From: Dactylis glomerata
Taxonomy: Eukaryota > Streptophyta > Magnoliopsida > Poales > Poaceae
Assembly: GCA_007115705.1 (NCBI GenBank)
Contig: QXEO01000546.1
Span: 3,735,291 to 3,799,290, forward strand
Direction: 5' to 3'
Length of the DNA stretch: 64,000 bases
Positions 1 through 10,195 of this stretch are shown piece by piece (the first letter of the stretch is position 1; each line of letters begins with the position of its first letter). A program made the translations under genes and the position numbers. Below the pieces are notes generated by a model. That model was not told where the DNA came from, made no database searches, and worked only from the letters and a program-made list of their open reading frames with translations.

Positions 1-115
1 CCCGGTTAAGTTACGAACCGGGACTAAAGACTTACCACGTGGTAGCGGCAGTTGCTCGTGGGCAAAGGACCTTTAGTCACGATTCGTGTTATGAACCGGG
101 ACTAAAGTGCTACGC
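1..115. repeat. CACTA subterminal repeats (3' side of left element)
   Basis: Two copies of GAACCGGGACTAAAG plus a degenerate inverted copy (CCTTTAGTCACGATTCG) sit within the first 115 bases. These short alternating repeats are the expected transposase-binding region near a CACTA terminus. The terminus itself is not in the window. Confidence 0.75.
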
Positions 116-383
116 ACGTGGCAGCCCCTCTCTTCCTCTTTATTTTTCTGCATTTCAATTATTATGTTATCCTTTTATTTGTATTATGCTCTATTCAATG
201 TTTTGGTTCATTTCAAACAAGTTTTCATATATACATATTCATACAACATAGTATACACACCAATACATATATAATATATCTTGTCCGATGAGCATATATA
301 TAAAAGTATATACAACTTGTTTAATTACACACATATCCAAAGATCGATCACAACTTGTTTAATTACACACATATACAACTTGT

Positions 384-3300
384 CTAATCGAAACTCAAAT
401 GGAATTCACCCTTTGGGTTTATGACATGATTAATCAGAAATCCCGCGAGTTCCTCTTGAATTCTGCATATGCGTTCTATCGGTGAGAGCCGATTCCGCTT
501 TGATCCGAACTACGAAGAAGAAGATCAATATGAATATAAATCATCATAACAAATATTATAAATGACACTAAACACAACTGATGGTAATAAATGAAATTAT
601 TAGTATAATGTGTACTTACTGTTAGAAAATCAATCCCTTCAGTGACCTCCGCGCGAAGGTTCTCGCAAGCGTAGTATGCACATAAATTAGTCCCCGTTGG
701 CTGCCTCGCACACTTTACAAGAATAGATTTTAATCAATTAACATATCAAAATTGATATATTTAATGGTATTTTAAACTAGAATTAAAGGGATGTGCGGAC
801 CTCGATCGGACGATAAATTAGCTCGTTTTTCCATTCACCTTCTACTGTGCGTATAAATCGTTTCCAAACTCTGCCGAGCAAACAAAATGAATATATGAGT
901 TATATATTAATTAGTGTGGTAATGATTGAAATCAAAGATTGAAATTACTGAAAATGAACGAAAGAGACCGATATAATACGGTAATGATTGAAATTACCTA
1001 TTGATCATATCAATGATGCTTTGGTATTCATTAAATTCTTTTTTCAACGAGTCAAAGATTTGAACCCTTCCGTAGTCAGGTTCAATCTTTAGCAAAATCC
1101 AGTGATAACTGCGCAAAAGTTTAATTATATGAGTCAATAACTCATCAATTACACTTAACATCAAGTAAGGAAATGTAAATGTGTATAAGATAGTAACACT
1201 CACCTGAAGTTGTATGGAAACAGTATTTTAGTTATGTATTCCTGCGCAAGTAAGAACTCTAGCAAGATATTCTCCGTCTCCTTGGGTTTGTCTTGTACCG
1301 TCACTGCGTTAACTCGATTTGGATCAATGAATCCAACTTGGAAGTCGTACCTTCGCTTACATTCCAGACTCTTCAGTCTGCATAATAAACTAGTGTAGTT
1401 AGGATAATTATATGCAAAGAACAAGTTGAGCTAGAGAGACTTATAGAAATAAATGAATCACTTACAGAACATAGGAACTGACGAGAGATTTATCGAGGGC
1501 GTCTTGATTGAATAGCTAAAAGAATTCCTCAAATTCAATATGGATCAAGTCTTCACCTAAGAAATAGTCCTTGGGACTCTCAGAAGGAGATATTCTCACG
1601 CGCCCTTTGCGGCATCCAAGTACCACTTATGCAATCTTCGCATTTGTGTTGATAGAGTCCCTTCCTTCTCAGGTGCGATCAGACTCTTCCCCTTTTCATA
1701 TCTCCATGCTAGAGGCGACGTTGGGATATATCCTTCCAATAATTGAGAAAGAGTCAAACCAGCCTCATTCGCAAAGTCGTAGGGACTGGGTTGAGCAACA
1801 CTCCTACCAGCATCACTAGCAAAGACCTTTAGCGGGGAGACCAATTTTTTTGCCTGTTCTCCGAGCTGGGCAACGTCTCTTTTCCCTCTTGCAGTTGCAC
1901 TTGTCTTCTTAGCTTCTTGTATCGCTTGTACCTGCTTATCCAGACAACGCTTGTAGTCATCTGGCTTATTCAATTCATATTGCGAAGGTTGGGTAAGCAT
2001 ATCAATGGCCCACTTCTGCTGTTTCGTAGTATATACCTGCTTTGGGGTAGGGGTCGGGCATAGCGCTGCGAGCTTTCTTTTCACTTTGGCTCTGTCCTTC
2101 ACCTTAATTTCTTCAGCAGTCTTCTTGATATGAGGAGGCGGCACCGCCTTAACTTTCTTGGCCCTACGTTTCTTCGGAGAGGCATTGCTAGTGGACATAG
2201 CAGCGGACTTGCCATAACTCTGGGACTTACGAGTGGTCAGAGGCGGCGGAGGCGGCGGAGGCGACTAACATTGAGGTGGAGATCGATGTGGACTCGGGCT
2301 ATGGTAGTCGTCCCTGTCGTCATCGGGAGGTGGTGAATTGCGAGGACTCGGAGGAGAGGGTGGCCGCCTTGGCGCCGAGCCTGGAAACATGATGTGTTTC
2401 TTATCCCAAAGAATGACACCACCCAATACTTCTCCAAGTGTTGTCTCCTCTTCAGGTCCAGCGATGTCAAGCTCGAGGGACTCATACCCCAGTAGAATTG
2501 CATCCACCCCGACACGAGAATAGCCAGCTCGAATCTCACGGCCATGCCACAGTTGTTCAGGTCCAGAAGGTAACACATAGCCAACCACCACCTTCATCGA
2601 TATGTTCTTCATGGGAACATGCATCTCACAGTTTGTCTTCTTGCTGATATCATCCACGGGGTAGCGATCCATCGGTGCCTCATCGGCCCTGACCTCCATG
2701 GAAGCCACGCTGCTTCTCTGCTGAGATTGGTTGCCTGATGCATGTTCTAGTTGTTGCTGAGGCTGAGTTGTCCCTTACGACTTTAATTCGTCCAGTGCCT
2801 GCTGCTGTTTTAAATACATCTCTCTCAGCTCAGCCTGTTGCCTTTCTAGGCTCTCTATCTGTGTGGCCTCCTCCTACGCCTTCTGCTTCTTTGCTCTCTC
2901 TTGGCTTCTATAAGTCTGGCTGTCTTCGGTGAACCCAGACCTCCACGGAATGGCAGAACCCAGACCTCGTGTTCGTCCTGTGTGTTCTTGTTCTTGAGGG
3001 CCTTTGTCAGCTCATCATTCTCTCTGTCCGGCTGGAACGTCCCCTCTTGAACCTCGGCGATTGTCTTGACAAGTTCTCTCAGGGGTTCAGCAATTTGTTT
3101 CTTCTTTTGGACTAATTTCCCTGTTCTGTCATCGTAGACGGCCCCATGCGTAAGTGCCCAATTTCTTGACCTTCTGGGCCAATGTTCTGTTTCTGGTTCA
3201 ATGCCTTTTTCTCGTAGGGCGGCCTCTTGCATATCCCACTTAGGCTCGGCAATCTTGTAGCCACCTGGACCCATCGTATGGTGATATTTCTTTTTCGCGA

Positions 3301-4139
3301 CATTTATCTTATTTTTTTGACTCCTTAGCTTACCCAGTTCGGACTCCTTGTACTCTACAAATGCGTCCCAGTGATCCCGCAGGTTCTCATTTGGGTCAGT
3401 AAATTCTGGAGCTTGTCGATCGGCGTTCACATAGGCGGTCCATAACCTCTTCTTGTGGTTATTGAACTGTGCAGCCATCTTCTTGAGAGCCCACTCCTTG
3501 ACTTTCTTCTTCTGTATCTCTACGACTTCTAGGGACTCAGTGGCCGGCAGAGTGAAATGTGGAATGAGGGATTCCCAAAGTCTGTCTTTCATGACCTTGG
3601 TGACATAATTGACTGCTGCACCCTCTTCTGGCTCTCTCTTTGCCGCCTTAGGCTTATACACCATACTGTATGCTTATCGGGACCATGTCCCTGACAAGAC
3701 ATCCACATTGAGTAGTGAACGCACTTGCGACACTCTTAGGTTCCAACGGTTCGCCTTCATTTGAGAGACGCCCAATCGTGTAATGCTGATTGGATGCCAG
3801 CCGTTTGGCCGGGCCTCGCTTCTTTCTAGAAGATTCAGAGGTCTAAAAGAAGAAAACACCTATTAATATATATATACCACTTAATGCATCATCATATACT
3901 GATTCATGAATTGAGTCTTCATATATATATACCTCGCCGGACTGTGTTATTAAGTCACGTCCAGTCCCTTGTGAGCCGTCCTCGCAATCATCATTTGTTT
4001 CCGATTCATGCGGTTGCTCCTCCTCCATTCCCTCACCCGACTCATTTAAAAATTCCGAGCCGTCTCCTTCTGCACCGGTACCCTCTCCTATAATATTTAA
4101 CATTTCTTCTTCACCTTCTCTCCCGGCGCCGAAATCCAT
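384..4139 (-). pseudogene. CACTA ORF2 protein (Transposase_24-like, DUF8039-like and Ulp1-like regions), broken
   Basis: ORF2 is the second protein of CACTA elements, thought to help bind DNA. Reading right to left, an acidic first exon (4139-3933) ends at GCGAG/GTATATA, followed by a 90-base intron and a long exon (3842-1466). That exon holds a basic Transposase_24-like helical region (about 3664-2900), a coiled, Gln-rich stretch, a region like DUF8039 (about 2640-2390) and a Lys-rich linker. Five short exons (1377-1204, 1108-998, 870-801, 712-620, 509-384) follow, each with AG/GT borders, and encode an Ulp1-like domain. Breaks: frame changes near 3665, 2900 and 1600, and in-frame stops at 2265-2267 and 1516-1518. 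The same gene, on the other strand, is at 58844-64000. Exon borders were chosen by eye from splice motifs and continuity with the family. Domain names rest on recognised motifs. Confidence 0.78.
620..1377 (-). other. Ulp1-like (C48) cysteine-protease domain within CACTA ORF2
   Basis: Four exons encode the protease-like C-terminal part of ORF2. The exon 1377-1204 carries the motif VGFIDPNRVN and ends at the conserved LFPYNF. The exon 1108-998 starts YHWILLKIE, with the catalytic His next to Trp, and has the catalytic Asp in IFDSL. The exon 712-620 has RQPTGTNLCAYYACE, with the Gln and the catalytic Cys. So His, Asp, Gln and Cys are all still encoded although the upstream ORF2 frame is broken. 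Ulp1 enzymes cleave SUMO-type conjugates. Whether this domain was active in the transposon is unknown. Confidence 0.72.
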
Positions 4140-4313
4140 AACTTAAATAATACGCAAGAAAGATTAATACATCGAGTAAACAATATACAATAGATAGATA
4201 TAGATCAACAACGTTATGCGAATGTAGTACAATAACATATATAGATCAACAACATTACATGAATGCAGTACAATAACAAATAATCCAGCAGTTACATAAC
4301 ACATCATGAATAA

Positions 4314-4679
4314 TCAACGTTGACCTGGTGCTGAGCCACGGATGGAAACAAACCAAAGATGTGGAACGCTAACGGAATCATAGCTAATGTGAGATCCCTG
4401 AAGAATCGACCAACCCCTGTTAGGAGACCTATCCAATAAATATAGGTAGCGACGGACGTGCTCATCCTCCTCTCTGATATGTCGACGTACTACCTCCTCG
4501 GGGGCCGCCTCCCTCTGCACCGCGTCTGGCCCACATGACCTCCACCAAAGCAGATCCGGGTCGACAACGGGACCCGGATTCCTCACCAAGCTGCGCGCTC
4601 CAACAGATGACACCTCCCAGTGCCAGCCCGGTGGAGCCCACTCCCAAACATCGTCCATCTGGTCGAACGGGTGGGACAT
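4314..4679 (-). CDS. Hypothetical small ORF in CACTA leader (121 codons)
   Basis: An open frame of 121 codons lies between the AT-rich tract and the first ORF2 exon, on the same strand as ORF2. It is rich in Trp, Pro, Arg and Asp, with no signal peptide, membrane segment or motif I recognise. It could be an upstream ORF or 5' exon of the ORF2 transcript, or chance coding in a GC-rich leader. I do not recognise it and see no equivalent in the right-hand CACTA element. There is weak support that it is a real gene. Confidence 0.25.
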   Translation of the reverse strand: MSHPFDQMDDVWEWAPPGWHWEVSSVGARSLVRNPGPVVDPDLLWWRSCGPDAVQREAAPEEVVRRHIREEDEHVRRYLYLLDRSPNRGWSILQGSHISYDSVSVPHLWFVSIRGSAPGQR

Positions 4680-4739
4680 CGTATCATGTGGCCACTGACA
4701 AACAACTAATATATAAACAACTAAACAATAAACTCTATT

Positions 4740-5140
4740 TCTATTTTATTTTTTCTTACTCTATTTCTAACAAATTCATACAAATTCCTAACATTTCTAA
4801 CATATCTATCTACTAACTATTCTTTTACTAACATTTCTAACATTTCATTTGTTACTAACATTTATAACTAACATTTCTAACATATCTATCTACTAACTAT
4901 TTTATAACATTCCTAACATTTCTAAATAAAATATAACCTAATTAAAATGTAAACAAAAAAATCCAACCCTAAACACTAACATTCCTAAATAAAATCTAAC
5001 CTGAAATCTAACATAAATCTAACATTTCCAACATTCCTAACATTTCTAACCCTAAACCCTAACATTTCTAACATTCCTAAATAAAATATAACCTAAAATC
5101 TATCATAAATAAAATCTAACCTAATTAAAATATAAACAAA
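4740..5140. repeat. Degenerate AT-rich tandem repeat tract
   Basis: About 400 bases are built from variants of TAACATTTCTAACAT and CTAAATAAAATCTAACCTAA. Near 5047-5062 there is a short telomere-like stretch (CCCTAAACCCTAA). No coding potential is seen. It lies between the GC-rich leader and the first ORF2 exon of the left CACTA element. Confidence 0.7.
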
Positions 5141-5145
5141 AAAAT

Positions 5146-5480
5146 CTAGCCGAGGGGCTTCACCTGTGGGATCGGGCGGCGGTGCTCCGGCGGGTTCAGG
5201 GGCGTGTGGTGGCGCTTGGCGGAGTCGGGGATGGCGGTGCTCGGCGGGGTCGGGGACGGCGGTGCTCGGTGGGGTCGCGATGGCGGTGCTCCGGCATGGG
5301 CGAATCGGCAGGGCGCGGGGCGCGGGGCATAGGAAAACGGATCAGCGCGCGGCATCGACCGGCGGGCGCGGCGGCATCGAGTTTTCTGGTGACCGCAATG
5401 ATCGGTGCGCTCTCGAGTTCGTCCGGGCGTCGGTTTCGGCTAAGTGTGAGAAGAAGAAGAGGAAGGAGAGGGCGGTGGGC
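5146..5480 (-). other. GC-rich leader of left CACTA element
   Basis: A G/C-rich stretch lies downstream (minus strand) of the TATA motif, with imperfect repeats of GGCGGTGCTCGGCGGGGTC and variants. It has overlapping open frames on both strands, as any GC-rich DNA does, but none looks like a protein. I read it as an untranslated leader. The right CACTA has a comparable GC-rich leader at 57640-58110. Confidence 0.5.
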
Positions 5481-5488
5481 TTATATAC
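5481..5488 (-). promoter_or_regulatory. TATA-like motif for left CACTA ORF2
   Basis: GGTATATAA is read on the minus strand, just downstream of the paired subterminal repeats and upstream of the GC-rich leader. The same arrangement (subterminal repeats, TATA motif, GC-rich leader) is seen at 57416-58110 in the right CACTA, which supports a promoter role. Confidence 0.5.
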
Positions 5489-5496
5489 CCCCACCC

Positions 5497-5533
5497 CTTT
5501 AATCCCGATTGGTGGCTTCAACCGGGACTAAAG
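5497..5533. repeat. CACTA subterminal inverted repeat pair
   Basis: CTTTAATCCCGATTGG and CAACCGGGACTAAAG face each other across a short spacer, forming a hairpin-capable pair typical of the subterminal region of this CACTA group. Confidence 0.75.
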
Positions 5534-5549
5534 GGGGGAAGACGAAGAG

Positions 5550-7700
5550 GTATTTCTCTAACACATATACAAACTCCATGAACTCCACAAGATTCCAATT
5601 TATTTCACACCGCGAGTATCCATAAACAAAAGATCACAATATCAACTCTAATAAGAGAAGTGCAATGTTGAAAGCTTACCCCATGATGACATGGTTTGGA
5701 TAATTTCCAACTTACAACTTGCAAGCATAACATAAACATAAAAGAGCCACAATGTCAAAATTTTAAAGGCGAGAAAAGTAAAGTGTGCCATTAGGTTCAT
5801 GAGAGCTTTACTGACTAATTTTTGAATAACATCGAAAAAGTTTAATTCGAAGGATAGATAAAAGCAAGTCAAATGTACTTTGGAATAGCAAATTCCTAAT
5901 AGGTATGTATGGTGGACACATTGGAATAACTTGGTTTTTAGGAGTTGGATGCACGAGTAGAACTCATGCTCAGTACAAAATGAGGGCTAGCAAAAGACTG
6001 GGAGCGACCAACTAAGAGAGCAATAACGGCCATAATCATGCATAGCGACAAAATATCATTAAGAGAAGCATGAAGTGGCATCACAATTCAAAAACCAAAT
6101 GATCATAGAGGCTTATGGTGACTTATTTTGTAGTCAAACATGGTGTAAGCATGCGCCAAGTCAACCCAAATAAAGCATCAAAGGAGAAAACCAAATAAAT
6201 GCTTCCACATAATAAAACAACGCATGCTTTTTTCAAAGGCTCATTAAGCAATCTCAGTCATTTGAGACAAGTCATGCTACAACAAAAATCACTAAGCACA
6301 CTATCAAAACAACATCAATCATGGCATGAAAAAGTCTAAACCGCAGTCTAAACAAGCTTCTTTTTGTACCACTTTTTTTGCATGAAACTTTTTATCTTTT
6401 CCAACACCATTCGAACCTTTTCGAAACAACTTTTTTGATGAATACCAACATAGACCAGAGGTCCAAATACACCTTGATGCAAAGATAAAACAAGATCTGA
6501 ATAAAAATCAAGGCGAAAAACGAAAGCTAAACGCAGTTCTAGAAAAAGAGAACACTCATTGAACGATAAGAGTAAAAAACAGAGTGTTCTTGGTAAATGA
6601 AAAACGAGTACATCTCCTCCAAAAGAAATTTGTTGGGGTCCAACCATTTATTGCAGCAAATAAAATGAAAGAAAACTGAAAGCTAAAGTAAAGACGCTCT
6701 AGTTGCATAGTGCATGAAGCAATAAAAATATAGTGTGTTGAAAGGTGACCTAATTTTTGCCGATGAAGAAGGGGTGCCTCAGGGGCATCCCCAAGCTTTG
6801 ATGCTTGTACCTCTTGGATATTTCTTGGGGTGACATGGGCATCCCCAAGCTTAAGCTTTTGTCTATACTTCATCTCATCTCATCATTCTCCAATCCCTAC
6901 ACTTGAAAACTTCCTTCATACAAAACTTAACACAATTCTATTAGCAATGTTAGCATAAACATAATAGTAAATCAACCCTTTTTGGTTCAGGTTTCAACTC
7001 AAAAACACCACAGATAAAGCATATACTACTGTAGCAACTTTCCCAAAAGTTCTGTAATCAAAAGAACTCAAAAAGAAAGCGATCGAGAGGCAAACACAAA
7101 TAGTGGCAGAAATCTGTCAAGACAGAACAGCTGACAAAGGTCGATTTTTTCGAGGACCTTCTGTTGATCAAATCGAAAAGTTCAAAACTAATTAAAGTTT
7201 GGATATAACCTGGGGCATATTTACAAGAAATCTCAGGTCAAGAAGATATTTTGAGAATTTTATCGAATTTTTATGGTGCAGCACCGAAAATTTGTTTCAG
7301 GACATCAACTTCCCCAAATCTTACCTCACTCAAATTTGAGGTTCTCCTTGGCACAACAACGAAATAAAAAGGATAAGGAGAGGTCATTACATTAGTAATA
7401 ACTTCCAAGACTCAAATAAAAGAAAAAGTACTAAAAATAAAACAATGGGTTTTCTCCCAAGAGTGCTTTTCTTTAACGCCTTTGAGCTAGGCGCAGTAAT
7501 ATGAAAAGATGCTCATGTAGGTGCCATAAAAGAGCTTAAGGCAAAGGCACTATATAAGAACTTGAAGCAAGAGAGAGCATCAAAAAGCAAATATGGAACA
7601 CATTTATATCTAAACCACTTCCTATGAAAAATAGTCTTGTAAAGAGAAAAGTCATGAAAACGCAAAGCAAAAAGCATAGGGAGGTAAAACAAGTACAACT
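5550..7700 (-). other. Non-coding 3' internal region of truncated Gypsy element
   Basis: There is no convincing coding region. It is shared, at high similarity over nearly its whole length, with the internal region of the complete element at 15304-18246. This shows it is element DNA and that both elements carry a conserved long non-coding section. It includes a palindromic-looking CCCCAAGCTT motif pair near 6787-6850, repeated in the other element near 17520-17590. Confidence 0.65.
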
Positions 7701-10034
7701 TCAAGAATTCCAACAAAAAGAGGGGAACTCATTATTGTTGAGATCCATTAAAGCATGTTTCCCTCTCTCATAATAAATTTCAGTAGCATCATGAATGGAA
7801 CTAACAATATAACTATCACATAAAGCATCCTTATCATGAGCCACATGCATAAAAGAATTAATACTCCCCACATGAACATAATTCTTAGCTCTCTTAGTAG
7901 GAGCAAATTTAATAGAATAATTATTCTCATCACCATAATCATCAAAAATAAGAAGCATATTGTAATCATAACTAATTTTCTCCTCAAAAGTAGGTGAACT
8001 GAAAATATCATACTCATCATTGTAACCATCATAAACTAGAGGTTTAGTATCATCATAAGCGATAGAATAGCTATCTTCCAAAGCATATTCATCAAACATA
8101 TCATCATAGGAAGGAACATGGATAGTACTAATGGTGCAACAATTATTAACCTCATAATTTTCAGAATTGGTACCCAAAAAAATTCAATATCGAAAGTAGA
8201 GTGCTTTTTCCCAATCATGATCACTAACATAGGTAACAGGCATAAGAACATCATCAAGATCAGAATCATCATAATCTATAATAGGAGCAACATGCTTAGG
8301 GGAAGATACCGTTTCCTCTCTCCTTTTTCTCCTCTTCTTCTTCTTCTTCTTCTTACTCTCTTCTTTAGGAGGGAGAGGCTTGAAAGACATCTTCTCCACA
8401 TAATCTGGTTTGTCGACAGAAACAACAGAAGAAACTTTGGAGGATTCCTCCTCTCTATTAATAAGATGGAAACATATATTAGTCCTATCATAGCTTGGCA
8501 AAACATCATGTTTTATAATGTTTTGTATGTAAGTATTTGAGAGGCAATCTTTAACACAATAAAGACGACATCCCTGCAGGATGCTAATATTTTTAAAAGC
8601 GCTCATATCTACCAAAGAAGTTTTTCTAGATAACTCTTCACACCCCAAAAATAAAGTAAACTCATCATGCTGATTGGGAGTAATCTTTTCATCACAATAC
8701 AAACTTGTGGTACTCATAGGATTAGAAGGATCACTATTATGGCATGAGCATTGCAAATTAAAATGACCCTTTTCATGGCAAAGTTCACAAATAAAAGGAT
8801 AAAGCTCACAAACCTTTTTACCAAGCTCATCTAGAGCCTTATCCCACATTTGGGTTTCTTCATTCCTGTGGTGGATACAATAATCTTATTTTTTGTGACT
8901 CTGTTCACAAGGTCTAAGTACTCCACAAAAATTAACATGATTATAGGAAGTAGTACTTTCAGAAGTTGCATGTTTATTGCAATCATCAATAACAATATCA
9001 CTTTCTATGCAAGTGTCTTTAAAAGGTTCATGATACACATCCCCATTTCCCTTAGGAACATTAATATGAGAGGCAAAGGCTTTAAAGCAATCAACCATAA
9101 TTTGAGGATCAAGACCATATCTAGCACTAAGCTCTTGAAAATCAGCAGCTTCAGCGAAAGACTTAATGCAATCATATTCATAATTTATACCTGATGCTTT
9201 ACCTTTGTCACTATCCCAATCTTCCATATTGTTTTGAATTGCTTCAAGCAGATCCCACTTGACGTCAACATCCTTCCTTGTGAAAGACCCATCAAAGCAT
9301 GCATCTGGATAGTCCTTGTAATATCCTGAAAGCCTTGCATAAAAATTATTAATAACAATATTACGAGGAAGCTCATGAATAGGACATTTGAGCATTAGTG
9401 ACTTAAATCTTCCCCAAGCTTGGGCAATTCTTTCTCCATCATGAGGCCAAAAATTATATATCTGATTACGATCTTTATGAATCTCCCTTGGAGGATAGAA
9501 TTTAGAATAAAAGAGAGGTACAATTTCCTCCCAGCCAATAGATGGACCATCCTTTAGCAGCCTATACCACTCCGTGGCTCTGCCCTTCAGTGAATAAGAG
9601 AATAGCTTCGTCTTAACCTAGCTTGATGAAATACCTGCACACTTGAACAACTCGCATAATTCATGTATAAAGAGTAAATGATCACTCGGAGGGACAGTTC
9701 CATCTCCTGAATAGCAGTTATTCATAACATGTTCAACAATTTTCATGGGTATTTTAAAAGAACGAGGATAACAAGTATCATTAGACTCATCACATATGGG
9801 AGATAAAATATCATCAGAGCGAATTTTCTCCACTAAAGCTGGGGAACTAAAAATATCATGCTTAACAAAACCAGCTTCCCCAAGCTTAGACCTTTCTACA
9901 ACATTAGCAATAACGGCATTCAAAGCATTCATACTAACAACATTGCTATTAGCATGCGAATAAAGCTCCAAAGGTTGTTCAAACACTTCAAATCTAAACT
10001 CAGGAAAAATACTATAGAACTCTTTATTTTCCAT
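7701..10034 (-). pseudogene. Gypsy gag polyprotein, one frame with three stops
   Basis: Gag forms the virus-like particle of LTR retrotransposons. From the ATG at 10034, one frame runs leftwards for 778 codons with three interruptions: TAG at 9618-9620, TAA at 8886-8888 and TGA at 8184-8186. All four open segments are in the same frame, so there is no frameshift. The segment around 9615-9400 has the retrotransposon gag core, with motifs such as FSYSLKGRATEWY and FYPPREIHK. A zinc knuckle CELCHEKGHFNLQC (CX2CX4HX4C) lies near 8785-8745, followed by a Lys/Arg-rich run (near 8355-8320) and an acidic Asp/Tyr-rich tail. The gene starts about 130 bases inside the primer site. No pol follows. Confidence 0.75.
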
Positions 10035-10167
10035 TAAGCCTAACTAGTGAAAATAAAAACAAGAAACAAAAATATATAATTGCAGAATCTAAAGGAAATA
10101 ACTTTGAGCACTCACTAGCAACTAAAAGACTTAGTAACCAGAGGATGTGAGTACCTTTTACCTTACC

Positions 10168-10185
10168 TCCCCGGCAACGGCGCCA
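10168..10185 (-). other. Primer binding site, tRNA-Asp type
   Basis: On the minus strand this reads TGGCGCCGTTGCCGGGGA, complementary to the 3' end of plant tRNA-Asp. It lies 10 bases inside the LTR edge, as expected for first-strand priming. It identifies 10196-11628 as the 5' LTR. Confidence 0.9.
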
Positions 10186-10195
10186 GAAAAGAGCT

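Larger units (their letters stand above)
1..5549 (-). mobile_element. CACTA (En/Spm-type) DNA transposon, partial, minus strand
   Basis: This is the ORF2-bearing part of a CACTA element read right to left. Subterminal motifs of the type GAACCGGGACTAAAG lie at both ends of the segment (about 1-115 and 5497-5533), as in Triticeae CACTA elements. Between them come a TATA-like motif, a GC-rich leader, an AT-rich repeat tract and a seven-exon ORF2. Neither CACTA terminus is in the window. The left one is probably just outside position 1, because subterminal repeats are already present there. The right side stops at about 5540-5555, where sequence shared with the Gypsy element at 15304-18246 begins, so the boundary is a truncation and not a terminus. 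No TNP2 transposase gene is present in this part. Confidence 0.85.

Noticed and set aside
5047..5062. Interstitial telomere repeat
   Set aside because: Only about two units of CCCTAAA, inside a degenerate AT-rich tract of similar words; too short to indicate a telomeric origin.
7748..8032. Met/Leu/Ile-rich minus-strand ORF that looks like a membrane protein
   Set aside because: It is an out-of-frame shadow of the Asp/Tyr-rich tail of gag (7701-8177); the hydrophobic look comes from shifting GAT/TAT codons.
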